Shown: piece by piece, positions 34,278-43,477 of the stretch
Position numbering within the stretch: position 1 is the first letter of the stretch
Layout: every line of letters starts with the position of its first letter
Source: Flavobacterium subsaxonicum WB 4.1-42 = DSM 21790
GTDB lineage: Bacteria > Bacteroidota > Bacteroidia > Flavobacteriales > Flavobacteriaceae
Assembly (NCBI RefSeq): GCF_000422725.1
Contig: NZ_KE383909.1
Location: forward strand, 413,230-477,229
Direction: 5' to 3'
Length of the DNA: 64,000 nucleotides
Notes under the pieces: model-generated
The model's database searches: none
What the model was told of the DNA's origin: nothing
Seen by the model: only the letters and a program-made list of their open reading frames with translations
Made by a program: the position numbers and the translations under genes

Positions 34278-35330
34278 CTATTGTTTTGTATAACCTTCCA
34301 GCAGTTTCTGTATATCGGTATACCCGTATTTTTTTGCCAGGTCAAGCGGCGTGTTGCCGTCAAGCCCTTTCAGGTCAAACCGCGCCCCATTTTCTAACAG
34401 CGCTTTCGCCGCCTCATAATGCCCGTGCCAAACAGCGTCGTGCAGGGCGGTATAACCATTGTACGGCCCCTGTGCATCAAGCTCCGCTTTAGCATCTACC
34501 AGTAGTTTTATATTTTGTGGATGCCCATTATAACCGGATTTATGCAGTACAGTAGATTTCATTGTCCAGTCTACAATTCTTGAATTGGCCCGGGCATCGA
34601 GCAAAATTTTTATAATTTCTGCATTACCTACCTGCGCTGCATACAATAAAGGTGTCATACCCTTTGGTGCATCGCCAATTGTAAATAAGGCTTGTTGGTT
34701 GATATCCAAACCACTGCTTATAAGCTTATGTATTGCCGCAATATTACCTTTTTCTATGGCTTTAAAAAATTTATCATTTTTGCGATAGTCATCTGCCTGC
34801 TTCATCTGGTTTTCAATGAGGGCAACAATGTCCTTATCTCCTGTTTTTTGAGCTAAAGCTAAAGGTGTAATTACACCACGTGATTTGGTTTCCCAATTGG
34901 CGCCTGCATCTAATAAGTACTTAACCATGTATGCATTGCGGTGCCACACAGCATCATACAGTGGAGTGTTGCCATTAGTGGGCGAAGTAAGGTCTAAAAA
35001 AGCACCATGCTTAACTAACAGGTCGGCCACCGGTACTACGCCACTTTGTGCCGCCTTATGCAATGCAGTAGATCCCATCCGGGTATCAAGCATTTGCACA
35101 TCGGCACCTGCGGCAAGCAGTAAATCAACCATTTGATAATTACCTAAACCGGCGGCTAACATAAGCGGTGTAAAACCAAGGGCATTACGTTCGTTTACAT
35201 TTGCTCCCTTTTGCAGTAAGTGCGACGCCTCAGTTAAATTATTTTCGTTAACCGCGTTGCATAAGGGTGTGGCATAGCTGTTAGATAGGAACATAGTTAA
35301 TGCAAATAAGATGATACATTTTTTAAACAT
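34278..35330 (-). CDS. secreted ankyrin-repeat protein
   Basis: A 350-residue protein with a signal peptide (FALTMFLSNSYA) followed by about nine ankyrin repeats of roughly 33 residues. Clear repeats include NALGFTPLMLAAGLGNYQM, NGNTPLYDAVWHRNAYM, NGYTALHDAVWHGHYEA and DGNTPLDLAKKYGY. Two half-arrays resemble each other (residues about 30-165 and 200-345), suggesting an internal duplication. Ankyrin proteins bind partner proteins; in bacteria, periplasmic ones are often found with catalase and oxidative-stress genes. Here it ends the stress-gene run, 39 nt after the VOC gene. The partner is unknown. Confidence 0.88.
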   Translation of the reverse strand: MFKKCIILFALTMFLSNSYATPLCNAVNENNLTEASHLLQKGANVNERNALGFTPLMLAAGLGNYQMVDLLLAAGADVQMLDTRMGSTALHKAAQSGVVPVADLLVKHGAFLDLTSPTNGNTPLYDAVWHRNAYMVKYLLDAGANWETKSRGVITPLALAQKTGDKDIVALIENQMKQADDYRKNDKFFKAIEKGNIAAIHKLISSGLDINQQALFTIGDAPKGMTPLLYAAQVGNAEIIKILLDARANSRIVDWTMKSTVLHKSGYNGHPQNIKLLVDAKAELDAQGPYNGYTALHDAVWHGHYEAAKALLENGARFDLKGLDGNTPLDLAKKYGYTDIQKLLEGYTKQ

Positions 35331-35369
35331 ACTTTATTTTATTACAGGTGTTTTTTAATTTGATCCAGC

Positions 35370-35882
35370 TTATTTGGTGTAAGCACCCGAAGAATAGGTG
35401 AGCTCGTAGCTATGGCTGTACACCTCGAATACAATACCAAAAGGGTCTTCTACATAACACATACGGTACGGCTTTTCGTTAGGGTAGTACTCCCTTACCG
35501 GCATGCGCTGTTTACCTCCATTAGCTACAATCTTATTTACCAGGCCTTCCACGTCAGGATCCTGAACACAAAAATGGAAAAGCCCGGTATTAAATGGCTG
35601 GAATGGTGGTGCCTGTTTTACTCCGTTAGGAAACGAAAACAACTCAATACCAATCCCATCCGATGTTGAAAGGTGGGCTATATCAAATGTACCCCAACCC
35701 GTACCAAATACGTCGATGCACATTTGCCCAATAGCAGTCTCTGTTTCTTCGGCCACGGTGCTTGGCTCCATAATAATGTACCAGCCCATAACATCAGTAT
35801 AAAATTTTACTGCGGCATGAATGTCGGGTACGGAAAGGCCTATGTGCGAAAAAGATTTTGGGTATGTTTTTTCTGTAGTCAT
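35370..35882 (-). CDS. VOC-family (glyoxalase/bleomycin-resistance fold) protein
   Basis: A 170-residue protein of the vicinal-oxygen-chelate superfamily with paired beta-alpha-beta-beta-beta units: SHIGLSVPDIHAAVKFYTDVMGW at the start, and GLFHFCVQDPDVEGLVNKI with YVEDPFGIVFEVYSHSYE at the end. The His and Glu positions expected for metal binding (H at SHIG, H at LFHF, E at FEVY) are present. I chose the ATG at 35882; a longer frame upstream overlaps the next gene. A glyoxalase- or dioxygenase-type activity on an electrophile is likely but unspecified. Confidence 0.85.
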   Translation of the reverse strand: MTTEKTYPKSFSHIGLSVPDIHAAVKFYTDVMGWYIIMEPSTVAEETETAIGQMCIDVFGTGWGTFDIAHLSTSDGIGIELFSFPNGVKQAPPFQPFNTGLFHFCVQDPDVEGLVNKIVANGGKQRMPVREYYPNEKPYRMCYVEDPFGIVFEVYSHSYELTYSSGAYTK

Positions 35883-35898
35883 AATGTTCTCTTTATAT

Positions 35899-37002
35899 TT
35901 AGTCAATCTTTGTTTTGTAGATGGTATAAGCGCCAGTGCGGGCACTATTACCGTTATGGAAGCGGCTTTCCTCATCAATCCTCGAACAGCTAATGTACAG
36001 CCATCCATCTTTAGTAACCTGGTAGCTATCCGGCCATGCTAATCTTTCATCATCAGCAATAACTTCTTCTAACTTTAAGTCTGGGGTTAACCTGATAATC
36101 CTTCTTCGTTCAAGGTCGCCCATGTACAGGTTACCTTTAGCATCAAATGCCATACCATCAGTCGTTGTAAACGTTCCAAGATATTCAACTTTTAAGGCAA
36201 GTTCAGTATCGTTAAAATTGGCATCGTTAAGATATCTTGTAGCAATGCGGTATAATTTATCGTCTGTTAACGCTTTAAAATACAGCAGGGAATTGTCGGG
36301 ATTTAATGCGATACCATCGGAATCTACCCTAAAAGGTTTACCGTTGCTTAACAGGGGCTTGCCGTCTCTTTGCATAGTATAATCTGCATCGGCCTTTACA
36401 ATGTTGTTGCCTAATAACACCTGCCGTGCGCTGCCCGTCTTCAGGTTTACAATTATAATACCACCTTCGCCCGAATTTGTAATGTACCCAATTTGCTTTT
36501 TGGTGTCTATGCGCATATCGTTCAGGTAGCTTTTACTTCCTGCAACACTGTGCATGGGGAACACCTTTTCAACAGTATTGTTGCGAAGGTTTATCTTTAC
36601 GAGCTTTTGCCCCTTATTGTTGTCCTCAGCGTTTTGTGCATAACCCGCATCAATTACCCACAAGGCATCACCATCTGTAACAACTGCCTGTACACATAAA
36701 AAATGTTGCTCTTTATTTCCCCCTTTAGCCACGTCCCCCTGGTTCCATTCTATGTTTGGATATGGTTTAGCGGTGTTATTTTTACCAACTTCCGCTAGTG
36801 CATAACGGTAAGGCCCAGCCCAGCGGGGATAGTTTGTAAATATACGCCCCGATTGAGAAACGGCTACACCGGTGAGCTGGTATATGCTATCGGTAAATAC
36901 CGTTTGTAATTTAGCCTTTGTGGTTTGCGCCTGGATATTTATAGGACCTGTTATTGCCAGGCCCAGCAAAAAATATTTTTTTATTCTAATAAACTTACTC
37001 AT
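35899..37002 (-). CDS. major royal jelly/yellow-like beta-propeller protein (SMP-30 group)
   Basis: A 367-residue secreted six-bladed beta-propeller. The signal peptide ends near residue 26 (GPINIQAQ). Family segments are IFTNYPRWAGPYRYALAEV, ALWVIDAGY, YLNDMRIDTKKQIGYITNSGEGGIIIVNLKTG and DGMAFDAKGNLYMGDLERR, as in bacterial homologues of major royal jelly and yellow proteins. The ATG at 37002 is preferred to a TTG two codons earlier. Activity in bacteria is uncertain (lactonase-like or ligand binding). It lies 16 nt upstream of the VOC gene and 15 nt after the SRPBCC gene, so it is part of the same operon. Confidence 0.82.
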   Translation of the reverse strand: MSKFIRIKKYFLLGLAITGPINIQAQTTKAKLQTVFTDSIYQLTGVAVSQSGRIFTNYPRWAGPYRYALAEVGKNNTAKPYPNIEWNQGDVAKGGNKEQHFLCVQAVVTDGDALWVIDAGYAQNAEDNNKGQKLVKINLRNNTVEKVFPMHSVAGSKSYLNDMRIDTKKQIGYITNSGEGGIIIVNLKTGSARQVLLGNNIVKADADYTMQRDGKPLLSNGKPFRVDSDGIALNPDNSLLYFKALTDDKLYRIATRYLNDANFNDTELALKVEYLGTFTTTDGMAFDAKGNLYMGDLERRRIIRLTPDLKLEEVIADDERLAWPDSYQVTKDGWLYISCSRIDEESRFHNGNSARTGAYTIYKTKID

Positions 37003-37017
37003 AAACAATCAAATGTG

Positions 37018-37536
37018 TTACCCTATTGCAAGTTTGTTCTTTGCAGCATCGGCAAGGCCTTCAAGCCAGTCCTGGTGTCCGTTTATCATCGGGTTAGGCT
37101 TGGCTTTTGCCAGTTCCTGCGCCGGTTTTCCTATCTGCGATTCCTGTGTCAGTATCCTTACGCGCCCTCCTGGAAGGTCTTCTATAAGCCATGCGTGAAT
37201 TACATCCAGCCTTGTTTCTTCATCGCCCTCTGCCCAGCCGTGCCATGCCAATCGTGCAGGTCCACCTTCCGATGGTGGTACAAATTCGGTGATTTCTGCT
37301 TCTATAGGAAAACCGAATGTCCTAAAACGAAAACGGGAATCGGCAGTAAATTCCGGGCCGCCGTTATTATCAAATTCAATGTCCGAAGAATTGCTGTAAT
37401 ATTTTGGCCACGCAAAAGGATTGCTTAAATAAGGCCATACTTCGTCTGAGGACAAACCTGCTATAATTACTTCATTAGAGCAGTAGTTGTCGGTAGTTCC
37501 CGGAAGGTATTGTTCCGGCCAGAATATGTAATGCAT
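37018..37536 (-). CDS. SRPBCC (AHSA1/START-like) domain protein
   Basis: A 172-residue protein with the SRPBCC ligand-cavity fold: SSDEVWPYLSNPFAWPKYYSNSSD near the start, a PEFTADSRFRFRTFGFPIEAEI strand pair, and a C-terminal helix with NPMINGHQDWLEGLADAAK. Such proteins bind hydrophobic ligands or act as cyclases or chaperone cofactors. No signal peptide is seen, so it is cytoplasmic. It lies between the DJ-1 and beta-propeller genes in a minus-strand run. Confidence 0.82.
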   Translation of the reverse strand: MHYIFWPEQYLPGTTDNYCSNEVIIAGLSSDEVWPYLSNPFAWPKYYSNSSDIEFDNNGGPEFTADSRFRFRTFGFPIEAEITEFVPPSEGGPARLAWHGWAEGDEETRLDVIHAWLIEDLPGGRVRILTQESQIGKPAQELAKAKPNPMINGHQDWLEGLADAAKNKLAIG

Positions 37537-37560
37537 AGTATATGATTTATAGTTAAATAA

Positions 37561-38322
37561 TTATTTAAGGGCTTTTAAAATGGCTTCGCCAACAGCTTTA
37601 GCTGATTGTGGGTTTTGGCCGGTAATAAGGCGCTTATCGATTATAACATGTTCCTGCCAGGGAGCTGATTTTTCGTAAATACCGCCTTTTTCTTTTAATT
37701 TATCCTCTAATAAAAAAGGTACAACACCGGTTAATTTTACAAGCTTCTCTTCTTCGTTAGAAAATCCAGCTACCTTTTTGCCAGCAACTAAAAAAGAGCC
37801 ATCAGCAAGCCTGATGTTTACCAAGCCTGCAGGCCCATGGCATACGGCAGCAACAACGCCTTTATTTTGATAAATAGCTGCAGCAATAGAAGTAAGGGTT
37901 GTGTTATCCGGCAAATCCCACATGGCACCATGGCCACCGGCATAGTATATAGCAGCATAATCAGCAGGCTTTACATTTGCCGGTGTAAGGCTGTGCGATA
38001 ACTTGTTCTGGTAATAGCTATTCTCCCAAAATTCTTTATTTTCAGGGTCTTTAAGGTCAAAACCATCTACAGGCGGGTTGCCGCCTTTTGGGCTTACAAA
38101 GTCAATTTCATACCCTGCCTGCGTTAATACCTTCCACGGATGCGAAACTTCGCTTAAATAATAGCCTGTTTTTTCCCCGGTTGTCCCTTTCTGGTCATGG
38201 CTGGTTACAACAAAGAGGATTTTCTTTTTAGGCGTAGCTTCTTTTACCTGGGCATGGACAAAAGCCACGCTGATAAGCGCAATAAATGCTATATAAAAAT
38301 AATTGTTTTTTAGTAATGTCAT
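37561..38322 (-). CDS. DJ-1/PfpI-family protein, secreted (Hsp31-like)
   Basis: A 253-residue class I glutamine-amidotransferase-like protein with an N-terminal signal anchor (YFYIAFIALISVAFVHAQ). The DJ-1/PfpI domain contains DFVSPKGGNPPVDG, YYAGGHGAMWDL and the nucleophile elbow AAVCHGPAGLV with its reactive Cys. Length and the Cys-His arrangement fit the Hsp31/YhbO branch, which counters methylglyoxal-type damage. The ATG at 38322 is chosen because an earlier start at 38346 would overlap the neighbouring gene. It sits 4 nt downstream of the old yellow enzyme gene. Confidence 0.85.
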   Translation of the reverse strand: MTLLKNNYFYIAFIALISVAFVHAQVKEATPKKKILFVVTSHDQKGTTGEKTGYYLSEVSHPWKVLTQAGYEIDFVSPKGGNPPVDGFDLKDPENKEFWENSYYQNKLSHSLTPANVKPADYAAIYYAGGHGAMWDLPDNTTLTSIAAAIYQNKGVVAAVCHGPAGLVNIRLADGSFLVAGKKVAGFSNEEEKLVKLTGVVPFLLEDKLKEKGGIYEKSAPWQEHVIIDKRLITGQNPQSAKAVGEAILKALK

Positions 38323-38326
38323 TAGA

Positions 38327-39424
38327 TTATAATGTTTGATTTTCATAAAACTTGTAATCGGTGTAACCCTTCAGGCCCAGCCCGTAATGTGTAGCGCGGT
38401 CTGTAGGTGCGAGCGGATAATTATTGTGCATGCTCGTTACCAGGTCAGGATTAGCGATGAAAGGCTCTCCAAAGGCAGCAAGATCTATGTCTCCGCTTTG
38501 TAAACGTGCTTCTGCTTTTTCTTTATCCAGCCCACCTGCCAGGATAACCGTACCCCGGAACCATTGGTGAAAGCGCTTAAGGAAACCCTCAGGTAAAGCA
38601 TAACTGCCACGGGAGCCCTGATCCATAAAATGGATATAAGCAATATTGCGTGCGTTCAGTTCTTTAGCAAGATATTCATAGGTAGCCTCAATACTATCGT
38701 AATGCGGCAACTCATGCATATCGCCATAAGGCGTAAGCCTGATGGCTGTCCTGTCTGCGCCAATCGCATCAATACACGCATCAGTGGCCTCTAACAAAAA
38801 CCGGCACCGGTTTTCTAAAGTTCCTCCATATTGGTCATTACGGGTGTTTACAAACGGGTTTAAGAATTGTTCTATAAGGTAGCCATTAGCCCCATGCAGC
38901 TCTACACCATCGAGGCCGGCGGCTATAGCATTTTTAGCAGCATGCGCAAAATCTTGTATTACCTGTTTTGCGTCTTCGGTAGTCAGGGCTTTTGGCTTAG
39001 AGCAGGGTACAAAACCTTCTTTTCCTTCTTTGGTAATCCCATATGCGGATGATGTTACTGCCTGAATGTCTGAAACACCCACGGGTGGTTGGCCATCGGG
39101 TTGTATGGAAGTGTGTGATATCCGGCCTACATGCCAAAGTTGGGTAAATATAGCGCTGCCTTGTTTGTGTACTGCATCGGCAACAAGCTTCCAGCCCTCA
39201 ACCTGCCCGGCGGTATATAACCCGGGGATGTTAAGGAAACCTTTAGAGGTAGATGATATGGCTGTCCCTTCGGTTATTATAAGGCCAGCTTCAGAGCGTT
39301 GGGCATAATAAACAGCATTATCATGATTGGGGATACCTTCAGGATTTCTCGCCCGTGTCATAGGAGCCATTACAACCCTGTTCTTTAACTCAATTTTGCC
39401 TAAGCGGAATGTATCAAAAAGCAT
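38327..39424 (-). CDS. old yellow enzyme family alkene reductase (NemA type)
   Basis: A 365-residue FMN-dependent ene-reductase, a TIM barrel that reduces activated C=C bonds and nitro groups with NAD(P)H. Hallmarks are RVVMAPMTRARNPEGIPN, the FTQLWHVGR motif with its His, and DGVELHGANGYLIEQFLNPFVNTRNDQYGG with the substrate-binding His-Gly-Ala-Asn. Length is normal. It lies upstream of the DJ-1 gene in a cluster of electrophile-handling genes, which supports a detoxification role. Confidence 0.93.
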   Translation of the reverse strand: MLFDTFRLGKIELKNRVVMAPMTRARNPEGIPNHDNAVYYAQRSEAGLIITEGTAISSTSKGFLNIPGLYTAGQVEGWKLVADAVHKQGSAIFTQLWHVGRISHTSIQPDGQPPVGVSDIQAVTSSAYGITKEGKEGFVPCSKPKALTTEDAKQVIQDFAHAAKNAIAAGLDGVELHGANGYLIEQFLNPFVNTRNDQYGGTLENRCRFLLEATDACIDAIGADRTAIRLTPYGDMHELPHYDSIEATYEYLAKELNARNIAYIHFMDQGSRGSYALPEGFLKRFHQWFRGTVILAGGLDKEKAEARLQSGDIDLAAFGEPFIANPDLVTSMHNNYPLAPTDRATHYGLGLKGYTDYKFYENQTL

Positions 39425-39525
39425 AACGGATGATTTATATTGATAACAAAGTTCTTAAAAGCATCACTAAGGAAATGTGATGTAAGTCACCAATATTAGC
39501 ATGTCCGCTTTTAGTTTATAACTAG

Positions 39526-40548
39526 CTACTGTACCCGGACGGAAGTTACCCCGTCGGGCCTGCTGACATGAAGTTTCTTAATTACTTTACGCGTATTCAG
39601 GTCGATCACCACAATGTAATTATCAGGGGTGCAGGACACAAACATGCGGTTGCTGGCTTTATCCATGTAAATACCTGCCCCTTTGCCTATATTCATTTGC
39701 TGTTCCAGTTTATGGGTTTGCCTGTTATAATATAACAGGTCGCCGGTTTTTACACTCACGATGCAAACGGTTTGCCCGTCGGGCATTATTTTTAAGCGGT
39801 GCAGGCCTAGCACATGAGTATCAATTGTAGCTTTTACTTTTTGTTTTTCCAGGTCTACAACAACAATAAATCCGTCGGGGCGGGCTGTCCACAATTCTTT
39901 TCCATCCGGTGATACATCAAACCCTTCAGCTCCCGGTCCAACATCTACAAGTACCTGTCGCCATTCTAGCCTTGATTTTGCATTAGCCGGCAATACTCCC
40001 GTGGGGGGCATGTACGGCGGCAATTGTTTTTTTTCGAAAATGCTTACTGTGCCCGATTCTACATTGGTAGTGTAAAAGCGATTTCCATCGGGAGTAACAT
40101 ACAGTAAATGGGTAAAATCCTGGCCGGTGCCAAACACCTGCTCTATACTGTCTTTTTGTGTATTATACACGGCGACGCTTTTAGATCCCTGTGCGGTAAA
40201 CCACAATTTATTGTTCAGGTATACCAGCCCATGGGGAGTGTAAAAAGGCTTTGTATCAATTGTCTTTTCCTTTCTTAGCGTCTGTAAATTTACAACACTG
40301 ATCTTATGCCCGGCACCGTTCAGTATAGGGTGCGACACGTAAGCAAGAGAGCCATCATTGTTTGTAACTATTTCGTGAGGGTCTTCCTCAACAGGTATTG
40401 CCGTGACAGAATCGAGTGTGTTGTAATTGTATACCACCACTTTTTTTGATCCTTTAGATAATGCGAGTATATAGTTTTTATCCTGGCCCACCATACACTG
40501 GCAAAAAAGGATAAATAGCAATAGGGATAGTTGTTTAAAGTATTTCAT
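39526..40548 (-). CDS. secreted YVTN-type beta-propeller protein
   Basis: A 340-residue secreted protein with a signal peptide (LLLFILFCQCMVGQ). YVTN/NHL-type repeats follow, each about 42 residues: DEDPHE-like turns, LTAQGSKSVAVYNTQKD, FYTTNVESGTVSIFEK, GFDVSPDGKELWTARPDG and VSCTPDNYIVVIDLNTRKV. It forms a seven-bladed propeller of surface/periplasmic type. Its role is unknown; such proteins often bind partners or cofactors. It sits 12 nt downstream of the dienelactone hydrolase gene. Confidence 0.85.
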   Translation of the reverse strand: MKYFKQLSLLLFILFCQCMVGQDKNYILALSKGSKKVVVYNYNTLDSVTAIPVEEDPHEIVTNNDGSLAYVSHPILNGAGHKISVVNLQTLRKEKTIDTKPFYTPHGLVYLNNKLWFTAQGSKSVAVYNTQKDSIEQVFGTGQDFTHLLYVTPDGNRFYTTNVESGTVSIFEKKQLPPYMPPTGVLPANAKSRLEWRQVLVDVGPGAEGFDVSPDGKELWTARPDGFIVVVDLEKQKVKATIDTHVLGLHRLKIMPDGQTVCIVSVKTGDLLYYNRQTHKLEQQMNIGKGAGIYMDKASNRMFVSCTPDNYIVVIDLNTRKVIKKLHVSRPDGVTSVRVQ

Positions 40549-40560
40549 ATTTCATTGCGG

Positions 40561-41448
40561 TTAAGATAAAGTTGTATTAAAAAATGCTATAGTGCGCTGC
40601 CATGCCAGCTGCGCCGCTTCTTTATCATACCTTGGGGTGGTATCGTTATGAAAACCATGGTTTACATTAGCGTAAATATAAGCAGTATACTTTTTATTAT
40701 TTGCTTTTAACGCCTGCTCATAAGCAGGCCAGCCTTCTGTTACTTTAGTATCGAGCCCGGCATAATGCAATTGGAGGGGCGCTTTAATAGCAGCGACATT
40801 TGCCGCAGATGGCTGCCCTCCGTAAAAAGGCACTGCCGCTGCTAAATTTGGTATGCGTACCGCCATCATGTTAGCGATCCATCCGCCGAAGCAAAAACCT
40901 GCAACCCCAACTTTGCCATTGCAAAATTCGGAGTCTTTTAAGTAGGCTGCCGCGGCTATAAAATCCTCAAGCATTTCATTGCCGTCACGTTTGCTTTGCA
41001 ACTCGCGCCCGGCATCATCATTGCCAGGGTAGCCGCCCAACGGGCTTAGCGCATCGGGTGCCAGGCTAACAAATCCTGCAAGCGCAGCCCTTCGGGCAAC
41101 ATCTTCAATATGTGGGTTAAGCCCCCTGTTTTCGTGTACCACTACAATGCCTCCCAGTTTCTTTTTGTTGTCTTTAGGTACGCAAAGCAATCCCTTAATG
41201 GTACCGCCACCCTTTGGCGATGCATAAGTTATATAGGTTTCTGTAATGCCGGGGTCGTTTGGTTTTATTTGAATAGCCCCTTTATAGTCAGGCATCAGGA
41301 AACTCATAAGCGCGGGCACTGTAAGGCTGCCTACCGCATAAAGCGAAAGCTTTTGCACAAAATCACGCCGCGATAAGCGGTTGTGGGCATAGTCATCATA
41401 AAGGTCGAAGACCTCCTGTTTTATATCTTCTTTTTTTGGAGTGTGCAT
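40561..41448 (-). CDS. dienelactone hydrolase-family protein with Tat-like signal
   Basis: A 295-residue alpha/beta hydrolase. The N-terminus carries [22 protein letters not shown], a twin-arginine-type export signal, so it likely acts outside the cytoplasm. The catalytic set is visible: nucleophile Cys in [14 protein letters not shown], Asp in [10 protein letters not shown] and His in NVNHGFHND. Dienelactone hydrolases open dienelactones in aromatic degradation, but many members are general esterases, and no aromatic pathway is present here. It precedes the beta-propeller gene in the same run. Confidence 0.87.
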   Translation of the reverse strand: MHTPKKEDIKQEVFDLYDDYAHNRLSRRDFVQKLSLYAVGSLTVPALMSFLMPDYKGAIQIKPNDPGITETYITYASPKGGGTIKGLLCVPKDNKKKLGGIVVVHENRGLNPHIEDVARRAALAGFVSLAPDALSPLGGYPGNDDAGRELQSKRDGNEMLEDFIAAAAYLKDSEFCNGKVGVAGFCFGGWIANMMAVRIPNLAAAVPFYGGQPSAANVAAIKAPLQLHYAGLDTKVTEGWPAYEQALKANNKKYTAYIYANVNHGFHNDTTPRYDKEAAQLAWQRTIAFFNTTLS

Positions 41449-41601
41449 AGCATTTGGTATATAAAATATTTAATAACAGACAAAAGTGCTTAAATGTTCA
41501 TTATTTTATAAAAACCAAATATAATCTAATCATTACTTTTTATTGATATAACTAGGTGCAACCATTATAGTTTTTATAAAAGTGTAGCAAAAGCGCATTG
41601 G

Positions 41602-43005
41602 TTACACAAAGCCGCTGCCATCGGTTTTACTCAGTCGCCTAAAGGTAAGGCTCGAAAGAATAGTGAAAATTGCCAGTATTATAAAAGTATAATGAAACGG
41701 CTGTGTTTTATTCATTTCAAATGCATCGGACTGGAAGAAGGATAGCACCAAGCTCGCAACCGATACCCCAAAACTTACCGATAGCTGCTGCATGATCACC
41801 AGCATGGTATTCCCGCCACTTTTAGTGTTATCATCAAGATCCACCAAGGTTATGGTGTTCATTGCAGACATCTGTATGGAAGTAAAGAAGCCGTAAAAAA
41901 TCATTAGCACGATATAGTATCCTATTGGTGTTTCCCTTTCAACAAAACCTAAAATAATAAGTACAATACCCAGTAATATGGTATTACTAATAAGTACGGT
42001 TCTATATCCCAATGCTTTTATGATGCGCACCATGAAAGGCTTTATTGCCACATTAGCCAGTGCCGAGGGTAGGAGTAGTAATCCTGAGACCGATGCCGAA
42101 TAGCCAAAGCCGGTTTGTAGCATAAGTGGTAAGAGCAGCGGCAGCCCGCCTATGCCAAGCCTTGTTATAAGGCTTCCTGTAAGCCCTATCTTAAGTGTTT
42201 TTATATTAAGGAGCCTCAGGTCTATTATAGGCTTTTCTGTTCGCTTATAGTGAATGAAGTAAAATACAGACAATAATCCTGAGAGGAACAATAACCCCAA
42301 AATCATAAGTAGGTGGGTTAGCCCTGCACTTACAAGTTCTAATACCATAGTAAAAACTATCAGTGCGAGGCTAAAATACACCAAACCCCTAAAATCGAAC
42401 CTGCCTACAGCATGCTTGAAGTTAGGCATAACACGATAAGCCAATGAAATCCCTATGAACCCAATAGGAACATTGACAAGGAAAATCCAGTGCCACGATA
42501 ATTGATCTGAAAGGAAACCGCCAAGACTAGGCCCCACGACCATGCCCAGCAAACCAAACACTGTAATAAAGTTCATGGTTTTTAAAAGCTCTTTTTTAGG
42601 ATACTGGTATAAGATGGCTAAACGTGCAACCGGAACCATCATAGAGGCGCCAATTGCCTGTACAACACGCGAAAAGTTAAACGTCTTTAAATCAACTGAG
42701 GCGGCGCAACTTACCGATCCTGCTACAAACAAGAAAACAGCGATCATAAACATGTTGCGCGTGCCAAACTTATCGGCCAGCCACCCTGATAGTGGGATAA
42801 ATAAGGCTAGGGTAAGTGTATAGGTTACAATAACAGAATGCATTTGTGTAGGTGAGTATCCCATATCCCTTGCTATTGACGGCAATGAGGTGTTTAATAT
42901 AGTTCCGTCAAGCGACTGGATAAACATAGCTGTTGCCGTTACCCATGGCAAAAGGTGGGTTGCCTTTACTTCTTTAAGCTCATTTTTATCAGATATTGCA
43001 GGCAT
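41602..43005 (-). CDS. DHA2-family MFS multidrug efflux transporter
   Basis: A 467-residue inner-membrane transporter with about 14 predicted helices. DHA2/EmrB features: FIQSLDGTILNTSLPSIARDMG in helix 1 (motif D1 with the Asp), the loop-2 motif GWLADKFGTRNMF, and GPSLGGFLSDQLSWHWIFLVNVPIG in helix 5 (antiporter motif C). It would export drugs or toxic compounds by proton antiport. It heads the minus-strand run but is separated from the dienelactone hydrolase by 153 nt, so it may be transcribed separately. Confidence 0.9.
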   Translation of the reverse strand: MPAISDKNELKEVKATHLLPWVTATAMFIQSLDGTILNTSLPSIARDMGYSPTQMHSVIVTYTLTLALFIPLSGWLADKFGTRNMFMIAVFLFVAGSVSCAASVDLKTFNFSRVVQAIGASMMVPVARLAILYQYPKKELLKTMNFITVFGLLGMVVGPSLGGFLSDQLSWHWIFLVNVPIGFIGISLAYRVMPNFKHAVGRFDFRGLVYFSLALIVFTMVLELVSAGLTHLLMILGLLFLSGLLSVFYFIHYKRTEKPIIDLRLLNIKTLKIGLTGSLITRLGIGGLPLLLPLMLQTGFGYSASVSGLLLLPSALANVAIKPFMVRIIKALGYRTVLISNTILLGIVLIILGFVERETPIGYYIVLMIFYGFFTSIQMSAMNTITLVDLDDNTKSGGNTMLVIMQQLSVSFGVSVASLVLSFFQSDAFEMNKTQPFHYTFIILAIFTILSSLTFRRLSKTDGSGFV

Positions 43006-43365
43006 GCTTTGAATGAATACATTCTATATTCTTATAAATTAGACCGTACCAAAGGTGGTTTATAATTATAAGTTCATTATAGTTGTTTAACAAAACTAAA
43101 TTAAACATATTACCAGAGTGCGCAGCCACTTTTAACGTTACATTATAGAACAGTCATAAATAGCTAAATAGACCGTATCTTAATCATATTATTTGTTTAA
43201 TCTTACCAGACAAATTATTTATTGAAACCTCAATAAAATATAAATAAGGCTGTGAAGATGACGTAACAAGTCCGTATAAAAAAAAGCGTGTTTTTTTAAA
43301 TTTTCACATTTAATTTCCTGATGCAGCAGTTTAAAGAATTCACCATTTAAACTGAAAAAGATAAA

Positions 43366-43383
43366 TTGTGACAATTGTCACAA
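43366..43383. promoter_or_regulatory. perfect CRP-type palindrome upstream of amidase
   Basis: TTGTGACAATTGTCACAA is an 18-bp perfect palindrome that contains the full TGTGA-N6-TCACA half-site arrangement recognised by Crp/Fnr-type regulators. It centres about 103 nt before the amidase start. The Crp/Fnr gene at 45015-45596 lies just past the amidase, so it is the obvious candidate binder. Confidence 0.65.
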
Positions 43384-43391
43384 AAAATTAG

Positions 43392-43435
43392 CGTCATATG
43401 ACGTTGTAATCAAAGTCCATGTTTTTCCACCTTTG
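43392..43435 (+). promoter_or_regulatory. second palindrome and promoter-like elements of amidase
   Basis: CGTCATATGACG (43392-43403) is a perfect 12-bp palindrome 8 nt after the CRP-type site. It runs straight into TTG (43404-43406), and CACCTTTG (43428-43435) is a one-mismatch -7 box. The 21-nt spacing is slightly long. Together they look like an activator site plus promoter. Confidence 0.4.
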
Positions 43436-43477
43436 TTAAAGCAATAAGTAATAATTGCCAATTAATAAAAAAAAAAT

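Larger units (their letters stand above)
43006..43477. other. divergent control region between MFS and amidase genes
   Basis: 472 nt with no gene. It carries CAAAACTA at 43091-43098, which on the minus strand reads TAGTTTTG (a -7 match for the MFS gene), and the palindromes described next, which face the amidase. Confidence 0.45.
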
